From: Azolla caroliniana
Taxonomy: Eukaryota; Polypodiophyta
Direction: 5' to 3'
DNA: 64,000 bases
Assembly (NCBI GenBank): GCA_043228905.1
Contig: JBHGNT010000001.1
Coordinates: 28,892,001-28,956,000, forward strand
Shown here: positions 57,401-64,000 of the stretch, in pieces
Numbering within the stretch: position 1 is the stretch's first letter
How the letters are laid out: every line of letters starts with the position of its first letter
The notes under the pieces: model-generated
What the model was told of the DNA's origin: nothing
What the model saw: the letters and a program-made list of their open reading frames with translations, nothing else
The model's database searches: none
Translations under genes and position numbers: made by a program

Positions 57401-59100
57401 GTCAGATGCTGTTTCGCCTGGAAGCAGAAGCCTTCGAACGAGAACGACTCGCAGCCATCCCCACCAGCCCTCCAACGGCCACAGAGCAGAAAGAAAAACC
57501 TCCCAGCAAGGAGATCACGGACACGGCACAGGAGGAACTTGCCCCGGCCAACAAACATCCCATGGACGCCCACACGGTACCAGAGCCTGTCGAAGGAGAG
57601 GTCAGCGCCCACGAACCCACACCCCCACCAGAAGAATCGGCCGCACCCGAGGCGGACGCCCGAGAAGATATGCCACCCCTGGACCAAACTCAACCCCCCA
57701 CACCGACAGTCCAACCAGACCACCCTGCCACCACCCCGGACCCCGAAAGCATCCTCGACATCTTAAAGGAGGAATGAAACGAGGATCACGCCTAAAAGGC
57801 AATTTTTGTAATATTGTTAGTATTTTGTAAGTCATGGGTCCGACGGACAAGGTCCTGTCCCACGGGCGTGCCAGGTGTTGTCCAGAGGACAGAAATGTAA
57901 AATTAGGAAATTAGCAAACGCCGAGTCCGAGTATCACGGGCCACCGACGGCTAGGCGGTGTATTAGGGGAAAGGTTATTTAAACGAGGAGCAGTACCTCA
58001 GAGACGGGGGAGAAGAAAACTATAGGCGGAAGCACTAGCTTAGTCATTCGTAATTAGATAAACTCGTAAGGTCACCGGCCATAGGCCGTGTTCTGTAATC
58101 TTTTCTGTCATAGTAATATATCTTATTTGTGCCTATTTTTGCTGCATGAGTCTGTGCTTTGATCCATACCTATGAGTTTTACGCCACCACGTCTATCAAG
58201 ACCTCGCTAGTGTTTTCTCTCTAAGCCCTGTATCTCTCTCGACGCCTCTGTTACGAGCCTTCACGTACCACGCCCTTGAAGACCGATAGACGCAGATCTA
58301 TCGAAGGTGTTCACCCACCACTACACATCGTAACTGGTGCAAGCATAGGCAACAAAATGCATATTTAAAGCTACATATACCCACCCCTTCAATTAAAAAA
58401 AAGTTATTTGTAGCATTTACTTCACATTAGTAAAAATAGGGATCGAGACTCATGAACAATTCATCAAGGAAAAAACCACTTGAATATGCTTAGACCAGAC
58501 TCATATCACAATTGTGCACTCATCTTATATAGCATCACAGCTATTCCCTCCTTCATAGAACCTATATCCTACAGCAATGGTTTATTTGGTGATCTTGTTT
58601 GAGTGAGCTTCTGCCTTTCTTACTTAAATGGTGAATGTAAACTTTTTTCCTGTAATTTACATTTTTGTCTTTGTGTTACCTTTTTTTGAGTCTACAACAA
58701 TGGAGATCCTAGAAAAGACCTATCTATTTTCTCCTTTGTTTTTCCCTTTCTGGGGGGAAAGCTGACCAAAACTTTTCCCTTGACCAGCACCACATTCCAC
58801 TTACTTTTCTTCCACCTACAGATTAGTTAACCTTGTTCCTTTTCGTATATCATTTTGTCCTAAGTTAGATACTAATAGAACTCTTTAACACTTGTGTGGA
58901 AATGTTTCCTGCCCCACAAATTTTCCTTATGAAATGCAATATAACTATGTCTAAATACATTCACTGCATACTACTTTGACTGTGAAACCTGAACACTAAA
59001 CTATCCAGTTGGTATTTTGAAACAAAAAGAACAGATTTTTTACGGATACCTCTTGATCATTGTCCATATGCTTGGATAATGCCACACCTTCGTTCTCCAT
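45406..59100 (-). CDS. GRIP: GRIP-domain golgin (22 exons)
   Basis: Exons 5' to 3': 59100-59050, 53127-52683, 52590-52475, 52305-52136, 51547-51454, 51306-51220, 50944-50864, 50790-50665, 49819-49711, 49633-49554, 49476-49348, 49265-49165, 49081-48948, 47848-47757, 47674-47558, 47234-47207, 47115-47057, 46973-46902, 46810-46763, 45945-45840, 45745-45687, 45516-45406. They give 2415 nt, 804 aa (Arabidopsis GRIP is about 788). An acidic N-terminus leads into near-continuous coiled coil (AKFGKLQKRAKQRIQEMQK; LDAERQQLRIANNK; ARQQAQREEEL) and a C-terminal GRIP domain (REGVDMTYLKNVIMKLLETG, LLQFSPEEMRKCQ). The domain's Tyr737 is the residue type needed for ARL1-GTP binding at the trans-Golgi, where the protein tethers vesicles. 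The last exon rests on good borders. Exon 1 is short and least certain. Intron 1 (5.9 kb) carries a retroelement. Confidence 0.92.
51790..52095. repeat. tandem repeat in GRIP intron 4
   Basis: ACAGAAAATGCATAGATTTA and following TCAACA occur near 51794, 51827 and 51885, with a fourth version near 52002. They continue through AGATTTAAATAGCTTATAAT and GTGCTCTAAGGAAGATTAA in the longer units. The steps are uneven (33, 58 and about 117 bases), so this is a nested duplication. Confidence 0.85.
53301..53352 (+). repeat. AAGACGTTAATATATC repeat, copy 3
   Basis: A diverged copy (TCTCATTTTGGCCTCTTAA, AGACATTAATATAAC, then TTTC-like tail) in GRIP intron 1, antisense to the gene. Confidence 0.55.
53697..53757 (+). 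repeat. AAGACGTTAATATATC(TTTC)n repeat, copy 4
   Basis: GGCCATTTTGGCCTCTTAAA followed by AGACGTTAATATATC and about seven TTTC units, in GRIP intron 1 about 230 bases before the retroelement and its flanking duplication. Confidence 0.7.
53920..53988. repeat. 69-bp flanking direct repeat, left copy
   Basis: It runs from CCACTACACATCGTAACTGG to CATATACCCACCC and ends exactly at the first base of the left LTR. The right copy is at 58318-58386. The two look identical. Confidence 0.95.
53989..54428 (+). repeat. 5' LTR of the gag-only element
   Basis: Starts TGTTGTCCAGAGGACA (with a TGTCC/GGACA inverted repeat) and ends TTCACCCA. It is 440 bp. Confidence 0.93.
54449..54460 (+). promoter_or_regulatory. 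putative primer binding site
   Basis: TGGCACGCCCGG begins with TGG, as any PBS pairing with tRNA CCA must, and follows ACAATT as in many Ty3-type plant elements. The matching tRNA is not identified, and the 20-base gap from the LTR is atypical. Confidence 0.45.
54533..55312 (+). CDS. Gag-like protein of the gag-only element
   Basis: The protein is 259 aa. After a Pro-rich N-terminus (DTRSRVDSPPKPPSSPP) comes a Ty3-type retrotransposon gag domain, about residues 75-230. Key motifs are FTLSLDGPAARWYSRLE (the conserved W-Y), KFLELFHREVPKRELLRQF, ETVAQFTIRFQDLYRQV and IPDTFLSSLREPLRTTL. No CCHC knuckle is present. Its stop overlaps the ATG of the next frame (ATGA at 55309-55312). The family function is to form the particle shell and bind the RNA; for this element that is inference. 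Confidence 0.88.
   Translation: MRSRPPTRRPEPVEGTSDSAVTDQSFTDQSGACPVQSSPPDTRSRVDSPPKPPSSPPEVNQPELNPFPVLPEDPQYDIMPYPYPRYTDGPDAESHVRAFLSTWQANHSTHRLMPAEIDASKIAEFTLSLDGPAARWYSRLEIGEATTFQIVRTKFLELFHREVPKRELLRQFFSICQEPHETVAQFTIRFQDLYRQVADDVSAQHIPDTFLSSLREPLRTTLALTNFANHTIEQVITLEQCEYNMLNQTTAAPVCQIEP
55309..57777 (+). pseudogene. 823-codon coiled-coil frame after gag, broken by two TAG codons
   Basis: One reading frame runs from the ATG at 55309 to a TGA at 57775-57777, interrupted only by TAG at 56149-56151 and 56794-56796. Segment 1 begins with an Arg/Asp/Tyr-rich region (DRWRRDDDYQRDNRRDYY), then a basic PRPRKRKQ and an Ala/Gln/Lys helix-rich part. Segments 2 and 3 are long Glu/Lys/Gln heptad-like coiled coils (for example LKEEQRRTERHEQRHQEAMA; ATEELTKRYEQALQLV). 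The C-terminus is Pro/Glu-rich (EPTPPPEES). I recognise no enzymatic motif. It may be a structural partner of Gag. It is either a decayed single ORF or one read through UAG. From 56815 an ATG-started ORF of 320 aa remains. Confidence 0.72.
57876..58317 (+). repeat. 3' LTR of the gag-only element
   Basis: 442 bp, with about 2.3% substitutions relative to the 5' LTR and one 2-bp insertion near 58118. It ends TTCACCCA directly before the right 69-bp flanking repeat. Confidence 0.93.
58318..58386. repeat. 69-bp flanking direct repeat, right copy
   Basis: It looks identical to 53920-53988 and begins at the first base after the 3' LTR. Host intron sequence (CTTCAATT...) resumes at 58387. Confidence 0.95.
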
Positions 59101-60198
59101 ATCATTAACACTCTATTCTTAATGCAGCAACCTGAGAGCCATATCAACTATTAATGATTGGGATTCGATCAACACAAAAAGAACTTTTTAATGAAAGACA
59201 AATTGCCATATAGAATAGAAGTGCAATATGGACACAAAATAATTTCCTTAATCTATCAGAAATACCTAATTATCCATTAGCAAGATTCCTTACACTGTAC
59301 ATTTTTGTTCAGCAAACTTATGAGTTCTTAGGTTCCAGATATAGATAGGAATGATAATTGTCAAGTGTCCATACCAGTAGGTTACACACAGTTTCATGGC
59401 ATTCCTTGTGAAAAGGATGTTTTCCTCCATGATTGAGCTCTCAAAATTCATCAGCAGTCTGAAGACTGTGTCAACAAAATTCAAAATTCAAAAAGGATGA
59501 TGTTGTAGATTCTTTGTCAGTAAAATATACATGTTGGGCTAAATGAAACTTGGAGAAAACCCTGTCACATATGTCTACACTCCTAGCGCAAACCTAATGT
59601 TACATATGTACCAGTAATATAATCACATACACAACCATGAATGGCGTACCCCAAAACATGAATAGCATGACAGAAACGTAAAAGTGCATGCTGTTGATGT
59701 CATCAAGCTTATGACTGTTATCATCAACCTCAAAGTAAAGGTATAGGTCTAGCATTGTTCCTTGACTCTTCATGGAACATTTCACCATTGGTTAAAATGA
59801 TGATTACGTAAATTCTTCAAAAATATGCAAAGATATATGCATATTTGGAAGTCACATTCACAAGAACCTGTTTCTCCTTGAATAATGCATCTGCAACCAG
59901 ACTTTCTAGAGCTATGCAGCTTTAGGAAACTTGAGATACAATTTTCATATACAGTTCCCAGAACCACGCACAAAGCTATGGTCGTGCAATACATTGGTCA
60001 CACCTACCTTATATGGAGCAGAAATTGGGCACCAGTCTCCACAGTGCTGAAGATTACAGAAACATAGAAAGGCCACTATTTCAATGATCAGACATATGAC
60101 AAGAGGCAAAATACCAGTACCAATAACTGTTGGGAAAAATGAGAGAATGCATAAAGTACATAATGAGAAAAACAGGAATTAAAATATTATTAGCAGAA
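59101..60198. other. upstream region of the GRIP gene
   Basis: AT-rich sequence presumably holding the GRIP promoter and 5' UTR; further non-coding exons cannot be excluded. I see no other gene or element. Confidence 0.4.
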
Positions 60199-60659
60199 CG
60201 CTGAAGCAGGATTAAACACCTGTTGGTTTGATACAATGGAAGCTCTAGCCCATGTATTCCTAGGCAAGCATATACAGCTACAACTCAGTGGGTGAAATGA
60301 GCGCTAATCCTAGAATACATTCTATGTTTGTTGCTGTATAATAGGTTGTTAGACACAACAGTAATCCATCTACCATAATCAATGCACTTGTGAGGATAGT
60401 TGGTGCAGATCGCTGAAGCAGGATTAAACACCTGTTGGTTTGATACAATGGAAGCTCTAGCCCGGGTATTCCTAGGCAAGCATATACAGCTACAACTCAG
60501 TGGGTGAAATGAGAGCTAATCCTAGAATACATTCTATGTTTGTTGCTGTATAATAGGTTGTTAGACACAGCAGCTAATTCATCGACCAAATTCAATGCAC
60601 CTCCCTTTCCATTGGTTGCACTTGTGTGGATAGTTGGTGGTGCTTGTTCACACCTAACA
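60199..60659 (-). repeat. LTR-like repeat of a decayed copia element, partly duplicated
   Basis: On the minus strand a purine tract (GAAGGGGGAT) is followed at 60659 by TGTTAGGTGTGAACAAGC, a typical PPT/LTR junction. The sequence from about 60620 down to 60411 is repeated in tandem at 60410-60199 (212-bp step, e.g. CGCTGAAGCAGGATTAAACA at 60199 and 60411). TTGTATCAAACC in each copy resembles a PBS, so the arrangement may be rearranged. Confidence 0.55.
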
Positions 60660-60849
60660 ATCCCCCTTCAAGTGCTTTACCCGTATAAATTGTATCATCT
60701 GATTCAGTTCAGATTCAGTTCAGATTCTGCTTCATCTTTTATACGAGAACCGGGAAGATTTTTAATCCACTCAGGTCCCAGGGCCCCCATAAGAGATTCA
60801 CACAATTGTCCTCCAAAGGATAATAGTCCATCTTCACCTACTCATCTGA

Positions 60850-61395
60850 CATGAGCTTTGGGTTGGGTGGTACTTGGTTTCACTATGCTTGGTCTGGCCA
60901 TGGAACACAGGAATTTTTGTGATAGTAATGCAACTTTGGTTGTCGGATGCTATCTGCATAGACTCCCCCCTCTATCGGCATCCTGATTTCTGTAGAAGCT
61001 TTCTTAGTCCACTGCTACAAGTCCAACATAGCACACCCCCTTATACTCTGCTTCTGTTGAGGACAGTGCAATACAAGTGCCATAGTCTTGAACTTGGACC
61101 TCAGCCTTTCCTTGATCTAGCCGAGATCAAACTCAATGTTGTCCATAGAACCAGACCATCCACATACAACACAAATATACATGCTCACCTTCAATTTTGA
61201 CATAGAAAGTAACATGCACTGAACATCTCTGAAATCCACCTATCATGAGGAATCTATCAATCTGCTCATAGCAGGCCCTTGGCGCTAGCTTCAGCCAATA
61301 TAGAGTTTTCCACACCTTATAGACCCAGTGTCTACTCTATGCATACCTCCTTCTTGAGATATTTATTCAGAAAGCTGTATTTCAGGACCATCTGG
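60850..61395 (-). mobile_element. decayed Ty1/copia RT-RNase H relic
   Basis: On the minus strand, fragments follow the copia order: a 'SFLNKYLKKEV' piece near 61395-61330, then LYWLKLAPRACYEQIDRFLM and VKIEGEHVYL (61315-61133). Next come an RNase H piece resembling 'CIALSSTEAEY' near 61080-61040 and an 'IPVFHGQTKH' piece near 60930-60880. Stops and frameshifts are frequent, so it is dead. The young copia copy 2 is inserted in its RT region at 61395/61396. Confidence 0.8.
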
Positions 61396-61677
61396 TGTTG
61401 GAAGCGAGGTCGTCTGTGCGGAAGATCGAGAAGCATTCAGTTCTGTTCTGAATACCTGCGTATGAGAGATTGTAGGTCGTTGCACACAGAGAGAGAGAGA
61501 GAGAGACACAAAAGACTCTTTATTTCATAAACAAAGAATACAACAACCAACCTTACAAAGAGGTTACAAGGTCACTATATATAGTGACCAACTTAGGGCA
61601 ACTACCCTTTATGATAATTACATAAATGGCCAAAACGGGATCGTGTGAATACGTCCATTATACACATGTATTCGACA
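61396..61677 (-). repeat. 3' LTR of copia copy 2
   Basis: 282 bp, including the same palindromic TATA region (about 61573-61592) and GA/CT microsatellite as copy 1. Confidence 0.94.
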
Positions 61678-61870
61678 CTCCCCCGTAATGGGCGTATACA
61701 TGGGTTATCTAAGATTACAGGTATGGACTTAGGTTCTCGGACATATCAGCTTTGTTCGAGTCGGCAGGGTCCGAAGGCAGAAGACCGAACTGGTCGGGTC
61801 GGACGTGTTGAAGCCGATCATTAAGGAACTGATGTCGGTTGTCGGGAACCATCCTGCTCTGTGTCCGGCT

Positions 61871-64000
61871 CTAACCGGACTGGTTTGTCGTTACGCCCAT
61901 CTGATGCCGAAGAGACCGAAAACGGTCTGCCGAAAGACATTTGGTCATTCCATCTGCGACATTGTCGGTTGTGGATATTTTCTCTAGACCGATTTTCCCT
62001 GAAATGACGCAGTCCCGAACGAAGTGATATCGAACGTCGATATGTTTGGAGGCGTTGTGGTGAACCGGATTTTTCGACAAGGCAACAGCACCTTGACTGT
62101 CGCTGTAGACAACTGGAGCCGAGTCATGGTCGACTTGTCGAAACGTGTGCGCCAGCCGACCGAGCCATAAAGCTTCTTTTGCTGCGTCGGACGCAGCTAC
62201 ATATTCTGCTTCAGTCGTTGAGGTCGCTGTGCACTCCTGAAGTTTCGACTTCCACGAGATTGCTCCATTGCCGAATTTGAAGCAGTATCCGGTTGTAGAT
62301 TTCCGACTGTCTATACAGCCGGCGAAGTCCGAGTCGGTGTAACCGACTACGCCTGAGGTTCGGTTCGGACCGAAAAGAATGCCATGGTCTTTTGTGCCAG
62401 TCAGATATCTGAACACATGCTTGACTGCGTTCCAATGCGATCGGCCAGGGTTATGCATAAATCTGCTAACGACTCCTACGGCGTGAGAAATATCAGGCCG
62501 TGTCGCGACCATCAGGTACATAAGAGAGCCGACTGCCGGTGCATACGGTACCGACTTCATATCTTCCCCCTCCGGACCGGATGTCGGGCAGTCTCGCTGA
62601 GAGAGCCGAAGATTCATAGGGAGCGGGGTTGAAGCAGATTTGGCTGATTGCATGTTGAAGCGTTCTAAGACACGTCGGATATAGTCGGTCTGAGACAGAA
62701 AAAGATGTCGTTTATCGCGATGCCGACTAATCTTCATGCCAAGGATGTGTCGTGCCGGACCGAGGTCCTTCATGGCAAACTTCAACCGCAGTTGCCGAAT
62801 GAGATCGGCAAGTTCGCCCGCGTGGCGTCCAGAAATTAGCATGTCGTCCACGTAAATGATGAGGAAGATGGGTGATCCATCTTGAGCTGTGTTGGTGAAG
62901 AGACAATGGTCCTCATCGCTTTTGGAGAAGCCGATCGATTGGATGAAGTCGTCGAACTTCTTGTACCATTGTCGCGGTGCCTGTTTGAGGCCGTATAGAC
63001 TCTTCCTGAGTCGGCAGACTAGATGTTCTTGGCCGGTTGCCACGAAGCCTTTTGGCTGCTCCATATAAATTTCCTCCTCGAGATCACCATGGAGGAAGGC
63101 TGTTTTGACATCTAGCTGAATCAGCTCCAAGTTGTCGGCTGCCACTACGCCGAGTAGGAAACGAAGGGTTGTCATTTTCACCACTGGTGAAAAAATCTCG
63201 TCGAAGTCGACGCCATATTCTTGTCGGAAGCCCTTCGCAACTAATCTGGCCTTGTACTTTGGGGTGGTCGAATCAGACGTCTCTTTTAGTCGATAAACCC
63301 ACTTGCAAGGAAGAGCACGTCGGTTCCTAGGTAATTCGACCAGATCCCAAGTCTTGTTTGCCCGAATGGAGTGCATTTCCGACTCCATCGCCAGATGCCA
63401 GGTGGCGGAATCGACAGATGTCGATGCTTCTTCGTAAGACGTCGGTTCGCCGGCGTCGGTGAAGAAGATTCCAGGAGAATACCTCTCCGGAGGTTGCGAC
63501 AGTCTCTCGGATCGTCGAGGTATGATTGGACTGGTCGCATCGGGTATCGGGGTCGGATGGTCCGAAAGCGGATTGTTCTGCTGTGCCGAGTCGGGGTTGT
63601 CCGAGTCGGTAGTGTAAGGTTCAGCTACCCGTGAAGCTGACCGTGTGTTAAGAGCGGGGCCTTCTTGAAGGGTCGGCACATCGGAAAATGTTACCCTTCG
63701 GACTTCGATCTGTTTTTCGACTGATGGATGCATAGCCGACTCGTTGAACACAACGTCCGAACTTCGAACGATTTGTCTGCGTTCGGGGTCCCAGAGTCGG
63801 TATCCCATTTCGCCGTCGGATCCATATCCAAGGAAAATGCATTTCCTGGACCGAGGTGCAAGTTTTCGGCGATCATCTTTCGGAATAAGGGCGTACGCCT
63901 CGCATCCGAAGATCCTCAGCTTGTCGTAATTCGGCTTACTGCCGATCCATAGTTCCTGAGGAATTTGAAGTCCTAGAGGTCTACTTGGCGACATATTGAT
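61871..64000 (-). CDS. copia Gag-Pol polyprotein, C-terminal part (partial)
   Basis: The frame is open from the window end (codon ATC at 64000-63998) to the stop at 61871 and covers 709 codons of the integrase tail, RT and RNase H. It includes YVDD, LYGLKQAPRQW and TDSDFAG. It matches copy 1 nearly throughout; visible changes include VNK to ANK, LLS to LLG, DLDEE to DLEEE, YIG to YIR and YLAG to YLTG. No stop or frameshift is present, so this copy may also be intact. Confidence 0.95.
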   Translation of the reverse strand: MNMSPSRPLGLQIPQELWIGSKPNYDKLRIFGCEAYALIPKDDRRKLAPRSRKCIFLGYGSDGEMGYRLWDPERRQIVRSSDVVFNESAMHPSVEKQIEVRRVTFSDVPTLQEGPALNTRSASRVAEPYTTDSDNPDSAQQNNPLSDHPTPIPDATSPIIPRRSERLSQPPERYSPGIFFTDAGEPTSYEEASTSVDSATWHLAMESEMHSIRANKTWDLVELPRNRRALPCKWVYRLKETSDSTTPKYKARLVAKGFRQEYGVDFDEIFSPVVKMTTLRFLLGVVAADNLELIQLDVKTAFLHGDLEEEIYMEQPKGFVATGQEHLVCRLRKSLYGLKQAPRQWYKKFDDFIQSIGFSKSDEDHCLFTNTAQDGSPIFLIIYVDDMLISGRHAGELADLIRQLRLKFAMKDLGPARHILGMKISRHRDKRHLFLSQTDYIRRVLERFNMQSAKSASTPLPMNLRLSQRDCPTSGPEGEDMKSVPYAPAVGSLMYLMVATRPDISHAVGVVSRFMHNPGRSHWNAVKHVFRYLTGTKDHGILFGPNRTSGVVGYTDSDFAGCIDSRKSTTGYCFKFGNGAISWKSKLQECTATSTTEAEYVAASDAAKEALWLGRLAHTFRQVDHDSAPVVYSDSQGAVALSKNPVHHNASKHIDVRYHFVRDCVISGKIGLEKISTTDNVADGMTKCLSADRFRSLRHQMGVTTNQSG

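Larger units (their letters stand above)
53989..58317 (+). mobile_element. gag-only LTR retroelement (LARD-like) in GRIP intron 1
   Basis: It is 4329 bp with TG...CA LTRs of 440 bp (53989-54428) and 442 bp (57876-58317). The LTRs differ at about ten positions plus a 2-bp indel, roughly 2.3%. Inside is a Ty3-type gag ORF and then a long coiled-coil frame; no protease, RT, RNase H or integrase motif was found. A putative PBS (TGGCACGCCCGG) starts at 54449, about 20 bases inside the LTR, which is further than usual. No clear polypurine tract precedes the 3' LTR. It would need enzymes from an autonomous relative. It is inverted relative to the GRIP gene and removed with the intron. Confidence 0.9.
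61396..64000 (-). mobile_element. Ty1/copia retrotransposon, copy 2 (cut by window end)
   Basis: Same family as 566-5950, in inverse orientation. Its 3' LTR is 61396-61677 (282 bp, TGTTGGAAGC...TTCGACA as read on plus). The same purine tract precedes the LTR. The candidate target duplication TCTGG (61391-61395) cannot be verified because the 5' end is outside. It differs from copy 1 by a few substitutions and a shorter CT tract in the LTR. Confidence 0.95.

Overview
The window is nuclear DNA from a land plant. Spliceosomal introns, telo-box motifs in front of a ribosomal protein gene, Ty1/copia LTR elements, a tRNA-derived SINE and plant-type proteins (Pol lambda, GRIP golgin, BAH/TFIIS protein, DUF7794-like protein) all point that way. 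I cannot fix the species. The LINE reverse transcriptase relics do not look like the usual angiosperm L1 type, so an early-diverging seed plant or other non-model plant is possible, but this is a guess.

Layout. 1-6200: degenerate repeats and a SINE, broken by a complete, very young Ty1/copia element (566-5950; LTRs identical by eye, TSD ACTTA, intact polyprotein). 8328-14920 (+): an 11-exon gene for a signal-peptide, single-TM protein (DUF7794-like) whose 4.25 kb second intron holds two decayed LINE fragments. 17297-25307 (-): a 15-exon DNA polymerase lambda gene with BRCT and PolX catalytic domains. 27080-27580 (+): intronless ribosomal protein uL11 (RPL12). 32522-38681 (+): an 8-exon BAH plus TFIIS-like plus zinc-ribbon nuclear protein. 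40551-40991: a SINE whose B-box half is amplified four times. 41609-42823 (+): a secreted glycine-rich protein with a split cysteine cluster. 45406-59100 (-): a 22-exon GRIP-domain golgin. Its 5.9 kb first intron contains a 4.3 kb LTR retroelement with gag but no pol (53989-58317), flanked by a 69-bp direct duplication. 60199-61395 (-): an old copia relic. 61396-64000 (-): a second young copy of the first copia family, inserted in the relic's RT region and running off the window end.

The host genes are unrelated housekeeping functions (DNA repair synthesis, translation, chromatin/transcription, Golgi tethering, cell wall) and form no pathway or cluster. I assembled the exon structures by hand from reading-frame continuity, GT/GC-AG borders and known family sequences. 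Every junction keeps phase and total lengths match family sizes, but no transcript evidence was available.

The most unusual item is the gag-only retroelement in the GRIP intron. It has a 69-bp flanking duplication instead of 4-6 bp, an 823-codon coiled-coil-rich frame after gag broken only by two TAG codons, a gag stop overlapping the next start as ATGA, and 11-nt complementary sequences just inside the two LTRs.
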